A DNA stretch of 64,000 bases from UBA5429 sp942493315. GTDB lineage: Bacteria; Bacteroidota; Bacteroidia; Bacteroidales; WCHB1-69. The notes under the pieces are model-generated. The model worked only from the letters and a program-made list of their open reading frames with translations, searched no databases and had not been told where the DNA came from. A program made the translations under genes and the position numbers. Every line of letters starts with the position of its first letter. The stretch's first letter is position 1. Shown one piece after another: positions 41,107-50,543 of this stretch. Where the stretch lies: NCBI GenBank assembly GCA_942493315.1, contig OW818690.1:434001-498000 (forward strand), given 5' to 3'.

Positions 41107-42158
41107 AATCCAAATTTATCTGTAATATTCAACATATCCTCTTTAGATTTTGCCGGATTAAAAATATACATGATATATAAATCTTTATCGGGATAGGAAA
41201 CAATGATGGCAGAACCATCCGGTACATCGCCGTAGTAATGACTTTTTCCGTTATGATTAAAAGATTCAAAAAGGGTTAGATCAGTTGTTTTTGTAAGTTC
41301 ACTTTTTGAAGTTCCCAATAGGGTCAAAGCGCCAGTAAATCCGACAAACATAGCATTATAGTTAGAGGTGTTATCTTTTACGCTTAACATTTTATAACCG
41401 GGAATTTTTGAACTGTTAATAATCGTTTCAAATGTGGCATAAGTACATTTCAAAACTGGTGTAGATGTTGAAGACTGTGCCGGTTTCGTTGTATTCACTT
41501 CAGTATTTGCAGAAACAGGAGCCATAGTTGGAACTTCAATTTTGCCCATATCTTCATATTTCACACCGGGATATGGATCAAATTTGGTAGCAGGAACAAC
41601 GATATTTTGATCAAATTTAACAGCGGTTTCAGTAATTGTTATACCAAGAATAGAAGCTTCCGTTTTAAGGGCGATCCCTTTATAGACCCAGCTTTTAGCA
41701 CCCATTACAGAAATAATATCGCATTCATAACCCATAATGGTTTCTTTTCCAATGATAGAACCACCATATTGATCCAGCATCTGTTTTTCAAATGCTTTTT
41801 TTTCAGCAGGGGTCATATTTTCGTAAAAAGCTAAATTCTCCTCAATATCATAAATACCGGTTTGGTAAACTTTTTCAACCAGATTTGCATTCCAGAATTG
41901 ATTTTTCTTAGTTACATTAACGGATTCCTCTTTTGTCTCGTTCGAAACTCCAAAGATTTTGGTCACAGTAACGACATTTGACTCAGTTCTAGACATATTA
42001 CCATAGTTATCCCACCACATTTTTCGTGTTCCGGTAGAGTTTCCAGTAACTTTATACTCGATATAGCCACTTTTAATGGTATAATGTTGATACTTTTGCT
42101 GTGCATACAAACCACTGATTGTGAGCAAGATAAAGGTTAGAATGGTTAATTTTTTCAT
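41103..42158 (-). CDS. Exported protein of unknown function
   Basis: 351 residues. A signal peptide (MKKLTILTFILLTISGLYAQ) is followed by a beta-rich domain with IEYKVTGNSTGTRKMWWDNYGN and KSWVYKGIALKTEASILGITITETAVKF, reminiscent of DUF4412-type outer-membrane-associated proteins. A second domain follows residue ~225. A Pro/Thr/Ser-rich linker separates the two. No catalytic motif is recognised. The gene stands alone, with its own promoter-like box and a terminator of the neighbouring operon beyond it. Confidence 0.6.
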   Translation of the reverse strand: MKKLTILTFILLTISGLYAQQKYQHYTIKSGYIEYKVTGNSTGTRKMWWDNYGNMSRTESNVVTVTKIFGVSNETKEESVNVTKKNQFWNANLVEKVYQTGIYDIEENLAFYENMTPAEKKAFEKQMLDQYGGSIIGKETIMGYECDIISVMGAKSWVYKGIALKTEASILGITITETAVKFDQNIVVPATKFDPYPGVKYEDMGKIEVPTMAPVSANTEVNTTKPAQSSTSTPVLKCTYATFETIINSSKIPGYKMLSVKDNTSNYNAMFVGFTGALTLLGTSKSELTKTTDLTLFESFNHNGKSHYYGDVPDGSAIIVSYPDKDLYIMYIFNPAKSKEDMLNITDKFGF

Positions 42159-42207
42159 GATTGTTTTTTATTATTAATCTATTTTAATTGAATGTAATAT
42201 TGGAATA

Positions 42208-42215
42208 CAAATATA
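42208..42215 (-). promoter_or_regulatory. -7 box for the 41103-42158 gene
   Basis: TATATTTG on the minus strand, 49 bp before the ATG at 42158. Confidence 0.5.
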
Positions 42216-42250
42216 ATAAAAAATGTGGGAATGGAAAAGATTTATGTACA

Positions 42251-42284
42251 AAAAAAGGATCAAAAATTAATTTGATCCTTTTTT
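42251..42284 (-). terminator. Terminator of the rpsF-rpsR-rplI operon
   Basis: AAAAAAGGATCAAA (42251-42264) is the perfect reverse complement of TTTGATCCTTTTTT (42271-42284), with a 6-nt loop. It lies 22 bp beyond the rplI stop. Confidence 0.85.
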
Positions 42285-42306
42285 TAAATGGTGGTGAATT
42301 TGGAAA

Positions 42307-42756
42307 TTATTCAGCGATAACTTCTAAGTTTACAGTAACTTTAATATCTTTATGGATATTGATTTGAGCTGTATAGTTTCCTAATTCTTTAATATGTTCA
42401 CTGGAAAGAATGATTTTCTTTCTATCCACTTCGATATCATGTTGTTCTTTAAGAGCTTGAGCAACTGCAATGTTAGTAACTGATCCGAAGATAGTTCCTT
42501 TTTCAGATGCTTTAGTTCCAATTTTCAATGTTAATCCTTCGATTTTGCCGGCTAAGAATTCAGCTTCTTTTCTAATTTTTTCTAATTTGAAAGCTCTTTG
42601 TTTCAAAGTTTCAGCTAACATTTTTCTATTAGGTTCATTTGCTTGAATTGCCAATCCTTGAGGGATTAAATAATTTCTTCCGTAACCGTCTTTTACTTTT
42701 ACGATATCATCAGCATAACCTAATTTCTGTACGTCTTGTTTTAAGATTATTTCCAT
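42307..42756 (-). CDS. rplI: Ribosomal protein bL9
   Basis: 149 residues. The N-terminal domain has the signature DVQKLGYADDIVKVKDGYGRNYLIPQGLA. The linker helix and C-terminal domain (IGTKASEKGTIFGSVT) are complete. Last gene of rpsF-rpsR-rplI. The stop codon of rpsR reads into a perfect AGGAGG Shine-Dalgarno sequence 7 nt before the ATG, unusual in this window. Confidence 0.97.
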   Translation of the reverse strand: MEIILKQDVQKLGYADDIVKVKDGYGRNYLIPQGLAIQANEPNRKMLAETLKQRAFKLEKIRKEAEFLAGKIEGLTLKIGTKASEKGTIFGSVTNIAVAQALKEQHDIEVDRKKIILSSEHIKELGNYTAQINIHKDIKVTVNLEVIAE

Positions 42757-42763
42757 TATTGAT

Positions 42764-42769
42764 CCTCCT
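42764..42769 (-). promoter_or_regulatory. Strong Shine-Dalgarno before rplI
   Basis: AGGAGG on the minus strand, 7 nt before the start codon and overlapping the TAA stop of rpsR (TAAGGAGG). Most other genes in this window lack any such motif. Confidence 0.8.
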
Positions 42770-43044
42770 TATTGATTGGTTTTTAAATTGTCGGCAACAA
42801 ATGGTAATAACGAGAGGTGACGAGCTCTTTTTACCGCTTGAGCAACTTTCTTTTGGAATTTTAAAGAAGTTCCTGTTAAACGTCTAGGTAAAATTCTACC
42901 TTGTTCGTTTACAAATCTTTTCAAAAATTCACCATCTTTATAATCGATGTATTTAATACCGCTTTTTTTGAAGCGACAATATTTTTTTTGTTTAATATCA
43001 ACCGCAATTGGGGTCAAATATTTGATGTCTGTTTGTTGAGCCAT
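42769..43044 (-). CDS. rpsR: Ribosomal protein bS18
   Basis: 91 residues. The conserved core KKYCRFKKSGIKYIDYKDGEFLKRFVNEQGRILPRRLTG is followed by KFQKKVAQAVKRARHLSLLPF. It sits in the small-subunit platform with bS6. In Flavobacterium ribosomes bS18, bS6 and bS21 hide the anti-Shine-Dalgarno end of 16S rRNA (published structure work). The gene nevertheless has its own strong AGGAGG. Confidence 0.97.
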   Translation of the reverse strand: MAQQTDIKYLTPIAVDIKQKKYCRFKKSGIKYIDYKDGEFLKRFVNEQGRILPRRLTGTSLKFQKKVAQAVKRARHLSLLPFVADNLKTNQ

Positions 43045-43051
43045 TGTTAAT

Positions 43052-43057
43052 CCTCCT
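43052..43057 (-). promoter_or_regulatory. Strong Shine-Dalgarno before rpsR
   Basis: AGGAGG on the minus strand, 7 nt before the rpsR ATG and directly after the rpsF stop. Confidence 0.8.
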
Positions 43058-43058
43058 T

Positions 43059-43409
43059 TTAATTGTTTTGTTCTTTTGCTTTTCTCAAATTACGTCTCTT
43101 TTCGCTGTAAGCGATAGCGTGTTTGTCAAGGGCTACGGTTAAATATCTCATGATTTTTTCATCACGACGAAATTGTAGCTCGAATTCAGCAACAACATGA
43201 GGTTCTGCTTTGAACTCAAATAAATGATAGAATCCGGTGGATTTTTTTTGGATTTGATACTCAAATCTACGTAATCCCCAGTTTTCCTGATGAATAATCT
43301 CCGCGCCTTTTTCTTGGAGAATATTCTCGAATTTTTTTACCGTTTCCTTCATCTGTTCATCAGACAAAACGGGAGTCATAATGAAAACGGTTTCGTACTG
43401 TTTTAACAT
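43059..43409 (-). CDS. rpsF: Ribosomal protein bS6
   Basis: 116 residues. YETVFIMTPVLSDEQ at the start and ENWGLRRFEYQIQKKSTGFYHLFEF in the middle are typical bS6. The C-terminal tail is basic (AYSEKRRNLRKAKEQNN). First gene of the operon. In contrast with rpsR and rplI, no Shine-Dalgarno motif precedes it; the leader is A/T only. Confidence 0.96.
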   Translation of the reverse strand: MLKQYETVFIMTPVLSDEQMKETVKKFENILQEKGAEIIHQENWGLRRFEYQIQKKSTGFYHLFEFKAEPHVVAEFELQFRRDEKIMRYLTVALDKHAIAYSEKRRNLRKAKEQNN

Positions 43410-43456
43410 AATTTTAATTGTTTAATTTTTAAAACTTTTAATTATTTTTAGGGCGG

Positions 43457-43464
43457 CAAAAATA
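43457..43464 (-). promoter_or_regulatory. -7 box for rpsF-rpsR-rplI
   Basis: TATTTTTG on the minus strand, 47 bp before the rpsF ATG. Confidence 0.5.
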
Positions 43465-43522
43465 CAAAATTATTTTGAATTATGCAACCTATTTGCCAAA
43501 AAAAAATCAAAAATAAAATAGT

Positions 43523-45166
43523 TTACTTTTTTTGAACTTTTTTGAGATTCAACATATTGGTGGGTGGCATATCTAATCCATTGATATTCTTTTGAGTAAA
43601 GCGGATGATCTGATCATAAAAAAGAACTACTACAGGGGCATCTTCCATCAACAAAGAATCGAGTTGGGTATAGTGATTATTTCGAACTTTTTCGTTAATT
43701 TCTTGCTGTGATTTCTCAAAAATCTGATCAAAAGTGCGATTTTCATAATGGGTATAATTGGAACCCTGTGGTTGGAAATTTTTGGAATAAAACAACGACA
43801 AATAGTTCTCTCCATCCGGATAATCGGCAATCCAGGAACCCCTGAAAAAAGGGAGCTGATAATTGCGCATCATCTGACGTTGTTGTGCCGCCTGTTGAAC
43901 ATCCAGCTTCAAGGTTATTCCAATCTTGCTCAACTCATGTTGAATATATTGCGTCAAATCCAAATAGGCTGCAGAAACCGATAACTGGATGGGCGGCAAC
44001 CCTTTTCCACCCGGGAATCCTGCTTTTTTCAATAGTTCTGCCGCTTTGATCGGATCGTAATGATATCCCTTTACACGAGAAGTATCATAAGAGGGCATCC
44101 CTTTTGGCACAAACCCGGAATTGCCGGCATATCCAATCCCATTTCTTAAATAACGGATCATTTTCTCCCGATCAAATCCGTAATTGATCGCTTGTCGCAC
44201 CTCTTTGATCAGCAAAGGATTGTTTTTGTCATTTTTTTTATCCAACAAAAGAAATCCTAAATACTCGGTATTCAAATAGGGGCCGGTTTGCAACTGGATC
44301 TTTTTCTGATAATTGGGATTGAGTTTCCCCTCTTTGGTCAATAGTGCATCCTTGTAACATGGATCAATCCCCGACATAAAATCAAGATTCCCTTTCATGA
44401 ACTCCATGAACATCGCCTGTTTATCTATGATAAATGAGATTGCAACACCATCTAAATAAGGTAATTGAATTCCATTTTCATCTTTCTCGAAATAAAGAGG
44501 ATTCTTACGAAGTACCAGTTTGATCCCCTCCTCCCACATCTGAAATTGGAACGGGCCGGTACCCACAGGATGTTTTCTGAACTCTTTTCCGTAATGTTCT
44601 ACAACCTCTTTGGGAACTACGGAGCAATATTTCATAGCAAGTATCGATAAAAACGGAGGAAAAGGAGCTTTTAATTGAATCACAAAAACGGAATCATTAA
44701 GTGCTGTAAAAGATGGTTTTCCTTTAGAATCTCTATCCACTTGTGCAAAGATCCAAGCCCCGGGGGAAGCCACTTCAGGATCCAGAATACGACTCAGACT
44801 ATACACAAAATCTTTGGCAGTAACTTTTCTGGGTTTTCCAAATGTATATTGTTTTGTATCATGAAAATACACATCATTTCTAAGCAAGAAAGTGTAGGTC
44901 TTCCCATCCTCAGAGATGGTCCAGCTTTTAGCAAGCATTGGGATCACCTGAAGGTTTTCATCGAGATCAACCAGTCCGTTATAGAGCATGTTACAGGGCC
45001 AAAGTGCTGCCTGACCGGACGCATAAGCCGGGTCAAGTGACTGAATACCTACCGATTCATTATATTTAAAGATAGCTTTATCTTGATTATTGTTTTTATG
45101 GGTACAACTCACAACAAAAAGCAATAAAAAAGACAAAAATGGTATTCGATAAATGAATTTTGACAT
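43523..45166 (-). CDS. Peptide ABC transporter substrate-binding lipoprotein
   Basis: 547 residues, a family 5 (OppA/DppA-like) solute-binding protein. The signal peptide ends in the lipobox VVSC near residue 21. ESVGIQSLDPAYASGQ starts the domain, AKSWTISEDGKTYTFLLRNDVYFHD is the family signature, and HPVGTGPFQF and REVRQAINYGFDREKMI follow. It binds oligopeptides or related solutes in the periplasm. No permease or ATPase genes are next to it, so the rest of the transporter must be elsewhere. Confidence 0.92.
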   Translation of the reverse strand: MSKFIYRIPFLSFLLLFVVSCTHKNNNQDKAIFKYNESVGIQSLDPAYASGQAALWPCNMLYNGLVDLDENLQVIPMLAKSWTISEDGKTYTFLLRNDVYFHDTKQYTFGKPRKVTAKDFVYSLSRILDPEVASPGAWIFAQVDRDSKGKPSFTALNDSVFVIQLKAPFPPFLSILAMKYCSVVPKEVVEHYGKEFRKHPVGTGPFQFQMWEEGIKLVLRKNPLYFEKDENGIQLPYLDGVAISFIIDKQAMFMEFMKGNLDFMSGIDPCYKDALLTKEGKLNPNYQKKIQLQTGPYLNTEYLGFLLLDKKNDKNNPLLIKEVRQAINYGFDREKMIRYLRNGIGYAGNSGFVPKGMPSYDTSRVKGYHYDPIKAAELLKKAGFPGGKGLPPIQLSVSAAYLDLTQYIQHELSKIGITLKLDVQQAAQQRQMMRNYQLPFFRGSWIADYPDGENYLSLFYSKNFQPQGSNYTHYENRTFDQIFEKSQQEINEKVRNNHYTQLDSLLMEDAPVVVLFYDQIIRFTQKNINGLDMPPTNMLNLKKVQKK

Positions 45167-45183
45167 TTATAAAAATTTAGATG

Positions 45184-45191
45184 CAAAAATA
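45184..45191 (-). promoter_or_regulatory. -7 box for the peptide-binding lipoprotein gene
   Basis: TATTTTTG on the minus strand, 17 bp before the ATG at 45166. Confidence 0.5.
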
Positions 45192-45202
45192 CGAAATAAT
45201 AA

Positions 45203-45234
45203 GCTAATATGCTAATGTGCTAATTTGCTAATTT
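45203..45234 (+). repeat. Octamer tandem array, four units
   Basis: GCTAATAT, GCTAATGT, GCTAATTT, GCTAATTT in one phase, ending 4 bp before a -7 box. Same octamer family as 54537-54600. Confidence 0.88.
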
Positions 45235-45238
45235 TATT

Positions 45239-45246
45239 TATATTTG
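45239..45246 (+). promoter_or_regulatory. -7 box for the GNAT/YoaP gene
   Basis: TATATTTG followed by CC, 13 bp before the ATG at 45260. Confidence 0.55.
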
Positions 45247-45259
45247 CCAAAAAAACAAT

Positions 45260-46057
45260 ATGAACGATCTAAAAATCATTGATTTAACTCCTGAAAATAT
45301 TGGTGAATATGGTGTTTGTGGCTACAAAGATGCCAATAAACATAAAGAACTTCGAAACAAAATCGATTGGTACAGAGCGTATTATCCAAAAGGATTACGC
45401 ATTAAAGCAGCTATTTCCGATAAAGGTGGATATCAGGGTATGATAGAGTATATTCCGGGAGAGTTTGCTCATCGACCTGTAAATGCATCTGATTATCTGT
45501 TCATTCATTGCGTTTTTGTTGGTTTTAAATCTGACTTTAAAGGGAAAGGGTTTGCAACTACAATGATTGAGGAATGTGTTAAGGAAGCTAAGGATCAAAA
45601 TAGATTCGGAGTAGCTATTGTTACCCGAAAAGGTTCTTTTATGGTGGATCATGATCTCTTTTTGAAACTTGGTTTTGAGATCGTTGATCAAGCAAAACCC
45701 GATTTTGAACTGTTGGTTTTCAAATTTGATCCAAAGAGTCCCTACCCTACTTTTAAACATGATATTTTAGAGAACACTCAAGAGTATCAAAACGGCTTAA
45801 CTATAATCAGATCAGCACAATGTCCCTATACAGAGAAAAATGTGAATGCGATGTTGGAAACAGCAGAAAAGAAATTCCATTTAAAAACGCAACTTATTGA
45901 CATAAAGGATTATACAACAGCACAACAAACCCCAAGTCCATTTGGCACATTCTGCATCATTCTGAATGGTGAGGTGATCAGTCACCACCCGATCAGCAAT
46001 ACTCGGTTCGAGAATATTCTTAGGGCGAAGGGCGAAGGGCTAAAGGCGAAGGGCTAA
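45260..46057 (+). CDS. GNAT acetyltransferase with YoaP-like C-terminal domain
   Basis: 265 residues. The N-terminal half is a GNAT fold with the acetyl-CoA loop GKGFATTMIEECVKEAK. The C-terminal half begins TIIRSAQCPYTEKNV and resembles the YoaP domain, a thioredoxin-like fold with a single cysteine. GNAT-YoaP proteins occur in Firmicutes and Bacteroidota; the substrate is not known. The last residues, from about RAKGEGLKAKG, and the TAA stop are encoded by a heptamer array, so the original C terminus is probably near NTRFENIL. Confidence 0.82.
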   Translation: MNDLKIIDLTPENIGEYGVCGYKDANKHKELRNKIDWYRAYYPKGLRIKAAISDKGGYQGMIEYIPGEFAHRPVNASDYLFIHCVFVGFKSDFKGKGFATTMIEECVKEAKDQNRFGVAIVTRKGSFMVDHDLFLKLGFEIVDQAKPDFELLVFKFDPKSPYPTFKHDILENTQEYQNGLTIIRSAQCPYTEKNVNAMLETAEKKFHLKTQLIDIKDYTTAQQTPSPFGTFCIILNGEVISHHPISNTRFENILRAKGEGLKAKG

Positions 46058-46085
46058 AGGCGAAGGGCGAAGGGATAAAGGCCAT
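46023..46085 (+). repeat. Heptamer tandem array, nine units
   Basis: GGGCGAA, GGGCGAA, GGGCTAA, AGGCGAA, GGGCTAA, AGGCGAA, GGGCGAA, GGGATAA, AGGCCAT in one phase. It overlaps the 3' end of the GNAT gene and belongs to the same family as 14108, 19431 and 56435. Confidence 0.93.
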
Positions 46086-46131
46086 TCTCAATGCTCTATT
46101 TTCCCCTTCTAAAGCCAAAATTTGATTTTTT

Positions 46132-46166
46132 CGCCTTGTGCCTTGTGCCTTGTGCCTAATCCATTG
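46132..46166 (+). repeat. Heptamer array, TGCCTTG family
   Basis: CGCCTTG, TGCCTTG, TGCCTTG, TGCCTAA, TCCATTG in one phase. A different heptamer from the adjacent array, 46 bp away. Confidence 0.75.
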
Positions 46167-46238
46167 GCTAATTCTCCAGTTTATGGTTTTTTAACTTTTT
46201 TGTAACTTTAAATTGCCTAAAATTCGAATAATTATTGT

Positions 46239-46246
46239 TACTTTTG
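46239..46246 (+). promoter_or_regulatory. -7 box for the large T9SS protein gene
   Basis: TACTTTTG, 45 bp before the ATG at 46292. An upstream in-frame ATG at 46235 lies before this box, so 46292 is the likelier start. Confidence 0.5.
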
Positions 46247-46291
46247 CTTTCTAATAAAGATAGTAAATATATAATTACAAAATTAATAGAT

Positions 46292-49200
46292 ATGAAAAGA
46301 AATTCAATTTATTTGAGCATATTGGTGTCCATTTTAATGATTTTGGGCCAATTTTCCTCAACAGCACAAACAACCATTGCGGGATGGAGTTTCCCGACTT
46401 TGGCAGCTCAACCAAATACTCCAACAACCATTGCAGCAGATGCAGGTTCGGGTACCATTTATTTAGATGGCACAAACGGATCTTCTGCATGGCTACAAGC
46501 AACACAACTAAATTCATTTACTGGTGTAACAACATCAGCTTTAGCATTAGTGGATAGTGCTGCAAATGGAAAAAGTATGGTTTTTGGATTATCAATGACC
46601 AATCTTCAAAACTTAGTCCTTACATTTCAGGTTAGAAGGACTTCATCCGGATACACCAATCATGAGTGGGCATACAGTACCAATGGAACCAATTTTACTA
46701 CATTTACTACAACCAATACTGCTCCTTCAGTGGTAAATGTATGGGAAGCAAAAACTGTTGATTTCTCTAGCATATCAGCACTTACAAATCAGGCAAATGT
46801 ATATATTAAATTAACTGTAACAGGTGCTTCTTCGGGTACCGGAAATAACCGTCTGGATGATTTTGTATTTCAAGCATCTCCATATTCAACCGGAAATACC
46901 GTTGCAACTCCTGTTTTATCAGTACCAACATCAGTAATTTACACTCCAACTAATGTGAATATCACTTGTTCTACTGCTGGTTCTTCCATTTATTATACAA
47001 CAGACGGAACAACACCAACAACCTCTTCTACCCAATTTACAACTCCTATCGCTATTACAAGTGCCATGACTCTAAAAGCAAAAGCATTTTTAACCGGTTA
47101 TACTGAAAGTTTTGTAGCAACTGCTACTTACACATTTCCAATAGAAGTAGCTAATATTGCTGCATTTAAAGCGGCTAATACTGCTACAAGCGGAACCGTA
47201 TACAAAATTACCGGTGATGTTACTTTTGTATACAGAAACGGTAGAAACATCTTTGTTAAAGATGCATCTGCCGGACTTTGTATTTATGATAATACCACTT
47301 CTGTCATTACGCAAACCTACAATAATGGTGATGTAATCAGTGGTGGACTATATGGTTCATGTACCATTTATGGTGGATTATATGAGTTTATTCCCACTTA
47401 TGCAACTGCTGCAGGAACTCCGGGAACACCTGTTACCCCATTAATTATTACAGCTGATGTTCTATCTGCAAATTTCTCTCAGTATGAATCTCAATTGGTT
47501 AAAATTGAAGATGTTACTTTTGCAACTGGTACTTTTGGTACAGGTGCTGCCGGAAATGTAAATATGACTCAAGGAACTACAACACTCGTTTGTCGTAACC
47601 AATTCGGCGTTCTTACCGGTTATACCACTGATGCTACTCAACCTTATGATGTTATCGGATTTGCTATTCCTTACAATACTGCAAAACAAGTAGCTCCAAG
47701 AGCGTTAACTGATATTACCCCATCATATACCATTCCAACCTATACTGTTACTTTCCCAACTGTGACAGGTGTTACTTTTACTCCTGAATCCGGCTCAGTT
47801 TCTCCAGTGGATTCTCTAGGTAATTTTTCTTTTACTGTAACAATTGATCCTGCCTATAGTAATTCTATATTTGTAGTCAAAACAAATGGAAACACATTAA
47901 CTCCTGTTGCAGGTGTTTACACTATTTCAACCATTGAAGCCAATCAAGTGATCACCATTGAAGGTGTATCAATCAACTCATACACTATCACAGTGACCTC
48001 AGGATCAAATGGTTCCATCACTCCTAATGGTGTAGTTAACGTGAATTATGGTTCAAATCAATCGTTTACAATTACACCTGATGCTAATTACCAAATCAGT
48101 ACCATTACTGTTGATGGCGTTGTTGTAACCAATGTTCCTGTTTACACTTTCAACAATGTAACAGCCAATCATACCATTGCTGTAGCATTTGAACTTATTC
48201 CGTTAAACCAATTCCAAATTACAGCAACAGCCGGAGCAAACGGATCCATTACCCCTAACGGAATTGTTAATGTGATCTCCGGAAATGACCAGGCGTTTAC
48301 CATCACTCCACTTTTAGGGTATCACATTGATTCTGTTTTAGTTGACGAAGTGTACAATGCTACTGCAACCACAACAGGCGCATATTCTTTTACCAATGTA
48401 ATTGCAAATCATACTATTAGAGCGGTCTTTGCAGTTAACACATACACCATTACTGCCACTGCCGGTGCAAACGGTTCTGTTTCTCCTTCCGGTATTACTA
48501 CTTATAACTATTCTTCAAATGCTTCATTTACCGCAACTCCTGCTAATGGGTATCAAATGGATTCTATGTTTGTTGATGGTGTTTTTACAACCCCAATAGC
48601 AACCTATTTATTCCAAAACATTACAGCAAACCATACCATTCATTATACTTTCTCTTTGATTCCTCTTCCTTCTTTCATTGAAGATTTTGAAACATTAAGT
48701 GCAGGAACCGGTTCATATTCCGGAGCAAACCTTACTTTTGCTACTGGGAACTATTTTGTAAAAGGGTTCACAACGATGGATGCTAATGACAGATTTTTAG
48801 GAACAAGATCTATCAGAATGCGTGGAAACGGTTCAGATCCAAACGGAAACGAAATCACCATGAGTTTTGATAAACCAAACGGAATTGGTGCTGTGACTTT
48901 TAGATATGGATCTTATGGAACACATACTGGTGGCACTTTTGTTGTTCAATACTCTGCAGACCAAGGTGTTGTATGGAATGACGTACCAAACAACAGTTTT
49001 ACTGCTACAGCATGGAATGCTGGCACAGGAATGCTTACAGGTACTGTAGCTATTAATATTCCAGGTAATGTAAGAATTAGATTCTTTAAAGCAATGCAAG
49101 GGACTGGTACTTCAGTAAATATCGATAATATTGAAATAACAGACTATATTGCTATAAATACAGTAGCTACTCCAACATTCAGTCAACCATCAGGAGCTGT

Positions 49201-50506
49201 ATTCGCACCTTTTAATCTTACCATCTCATCTATTACGCCTGATGCAACTATTCGTTACACTACAGATGGTTCAATTCCAACTGAAACATCTGATATTTTT
49301 ACAACACCTATTCCAATAACAACCACTACCACCCTAAAAGCCAAAGCTTTTAAAACGGGTATGACCTCCAGTGTTGTGGTAACAGCTATATACACATTCC
49401 CTGTTCAAGTCGCAAATATTGAAGAGTTTATTGAGGCTGCTAATGGTGTAACAAGTACCATCCCTTTCCATATTACTGGTGACGTAACATTTGTTTTCAG
49501 AAGTGAAAGATTTATTTATATCAAAGATAACACAGCAAGTTTATTAGTTATGGATAATACAACTCCATTAATCACCAACACTTATCAAAACGGTGATGTA
49601 ATTAGTGGAGGTATTATTGGTACATATAACAACTATTTTGGGTTATCCCAGTTTTTCCCAATTACCAACTGGGCTGCTTCAACGGTAAATGCTGGAGCAA
49701 TCACTCCAATTGTGGTTACGGCTCAAGAGATTGCAGAAAACTATGGGTTATATGAATCTAAATTAGTAACTATTCAAGCGGCTTCATTCAATGCTGGTGA
49801 GTTTAATACAACCACAGCTACTAATATTGGCTTTACACAAGGAACTTCTCCTATGATTGCACGTAATGTTTTTAAAACGTTAAGTATGACAATCCCTGCA
49901 GGGTACATTGCCGATGTAACAGGTTTCGTTCTTAAATTTAATACAACATACCAAATTGCACCTCGCGAAAATGCAGATATTGTAGAAATCGTTCCGGAAC
50001 AAGTAGCTACCCCAACATTTGCTCCTGTAGCAGGAACTCATGGTGCTCCATTATCTGTTTCTGTTTCTTGTACAACACCGGACGCACTTATTTATTACAC
50101 TACTGATGGTGCTACTCCTACTGATCAATCTCAATTGTACACTGCTCCTGTAGTTTTGGAAGCCGGACAATACACCATGAAAGCGATCGCCTACAAAGCA
50201 GGAATGACTCCAAGTGAAGTAGCTTCCGTTGATTATTTGGTTACTGTAGGTGTTGAAGATTATTTAGCACATAAGATTCAGATTTATCCTAACCCTGCAA
50301 CACAATATGTAACAATCAATACTCCTTCAGATGGTATTCAAATAACAGAATATCAAATATTTGATCAATTTGGAAAAGTGATTGTTCAATCAAATGAAAC
50401 GCTTGAAAATAATCAAATCGATATTTCTCATTTTACTAATGGAGTGTATGTGATTCGTTTATTAACCAATAAAGGAATTATTAATAAAAAATTAATAAAA
50501 TTTTAA
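46292..50506 (+). CDS. Large multidomain T9SS surface protein
   Basis: About 1,404 residues. A signal peptide (ISILVSILMILGQFSSTAQ-like) is followed by a jelly-roll-like domain, a chitobiase-C-terminal-like module (YYTTDGTTPTTSSTQF), and an OB-fold-like domain (FKAANTATSGTVYKITGDVT). Then come four bacterial repeats of about 75 residues with NGSITPNG...TVDG...NVTANHTI. A second lectin-like domain, a second chitobiase-like/OB-like pair and a third chitobiase-like module follow. The protein ends in a T9SS domain (IYPNPATQYV ... GVYVIRL). No enzyme domain is present, so it is more like an adhesin or scaffold. Confidence 0.87.
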   Translation: MKRNSIYLSILVSILMILGQFSSTAQTTIAGWSFPTLAAQPNTPTTIAADAGSGTIYLDGTNGSSAWLQATQLNSFTGVTTSALALVDSAANGKSMVFGLSMTNLQNLVLTFQVRRTSSGYTNHEWAYSTNGTNFTTFTTTNTAPSVVNVWEAKTVDFSSISALTNQANVYIKLTVTGASSGTGNNRLDDFVFQASPYSTGNTVATPVLSVPTSVIYTPTNVNITCSTAGSSIYYTTDGTTPTTSSTQFTTPIAITSAMTLKAKAFLTGYTESFVATATYTFPIEVANIAAFKAANTATSGTVYKITGDVTFVYRNGRNIFVKDASAGLCIYDNTTSVITQTYNNGDVISGGLYGSCTIYGGLYEFIPTYATAAGTPGTPVTPLIITADVLSANFSQYESQLVKIEDVTFATGTFGTGAAGNVNMTQGTTTLVCRNQFGVLTGYTTDATQPYDVIGFAIPYNTAKQVAPRALTDITPSYTIPTYTVTFPTVTGVTFTPESGSVSPVDSLGNFSFTVTIDPAYSNSIFVVKTNGNTLTPVAGVYTISTIEANQVITIEGVSINSYTITVTSGSNGSITPNGVVNVNYGSNQSFTITPDANYQISTITVDGVVVTNVPVYTFNNVTANHTIAVAFELIPLNQFQITATAGANGSITPNGIVNVISGNDQAFTITPLLGYHIDSVLVDEVYNATATTTGAYSFTNVIANHTIRAVFAVNTYTITATAGANGSVSPSGITTYNYSSNASFTATPANGYQMDSMFVDGVFTTPIATYLFQNITANHTIHYTFSLIPLPSFIEDFETLSAGTGSYSGANLTFATGNYFVKGFTTMDANDRFLGTRSIRMRGNGSDPNGNEITMSFDKPNGIGAVTFRYGSYGTHTGGTFVVQYSADQGVVWNDVPNNSFTATAWNAGTGMLTGTVAINIPGNVRIRFFKAMQGTGTSVNIDNIEITDYIAINTVATPTFSQPSGAVFAPFNLTISSITPDATIRYTTDGSIPTETSDIFTTPIPITTTTTLKAKAFKTGMTSSVVVTAIYTFPVQVANIEEFIEAANGVTSTIPFHITGDVTFVFRSERFIYIKDNTASLLVMDNTTPLITNTYQNGDVISGGIIGTYNNYFGLSQFFPITNWAASTVNAGAITPIVVTAQEIAENYGLYESKLVTIQAASFNAGEFNTTTATNIGFTQGTSPMIARNVFKTLSMTIPAGYIADVTGFVLKFNTTYQIAPRENADIVEIVPEQVATPTFAPVAGTHGAPLSVSVSCTTPDALIYYTTDGATPTDQSQLYTAPVVLEAGQYTMKAIAYKAGMTPSEVASVDYLVTVGVEDYLAHKIQIYPNPATQYVTINTPSDGIQITEYQIFDQFGKVIVQSNETLENNQIDISHFTNGVYVIRLLTNKGIINKKLIKF

Positions 50507-50543
50507 TCATTAATTATAAATCTTATAAAGACTAAAACTTCTC

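Noticed and set aside
46292..50506. Chitinase or nuclease activity of the large T9SS protein
   Set aside because: Only accessory modules (chitobiase-C-terminal-like, OB-like, bacterial repeats) are visible; no catalytic domain was found.
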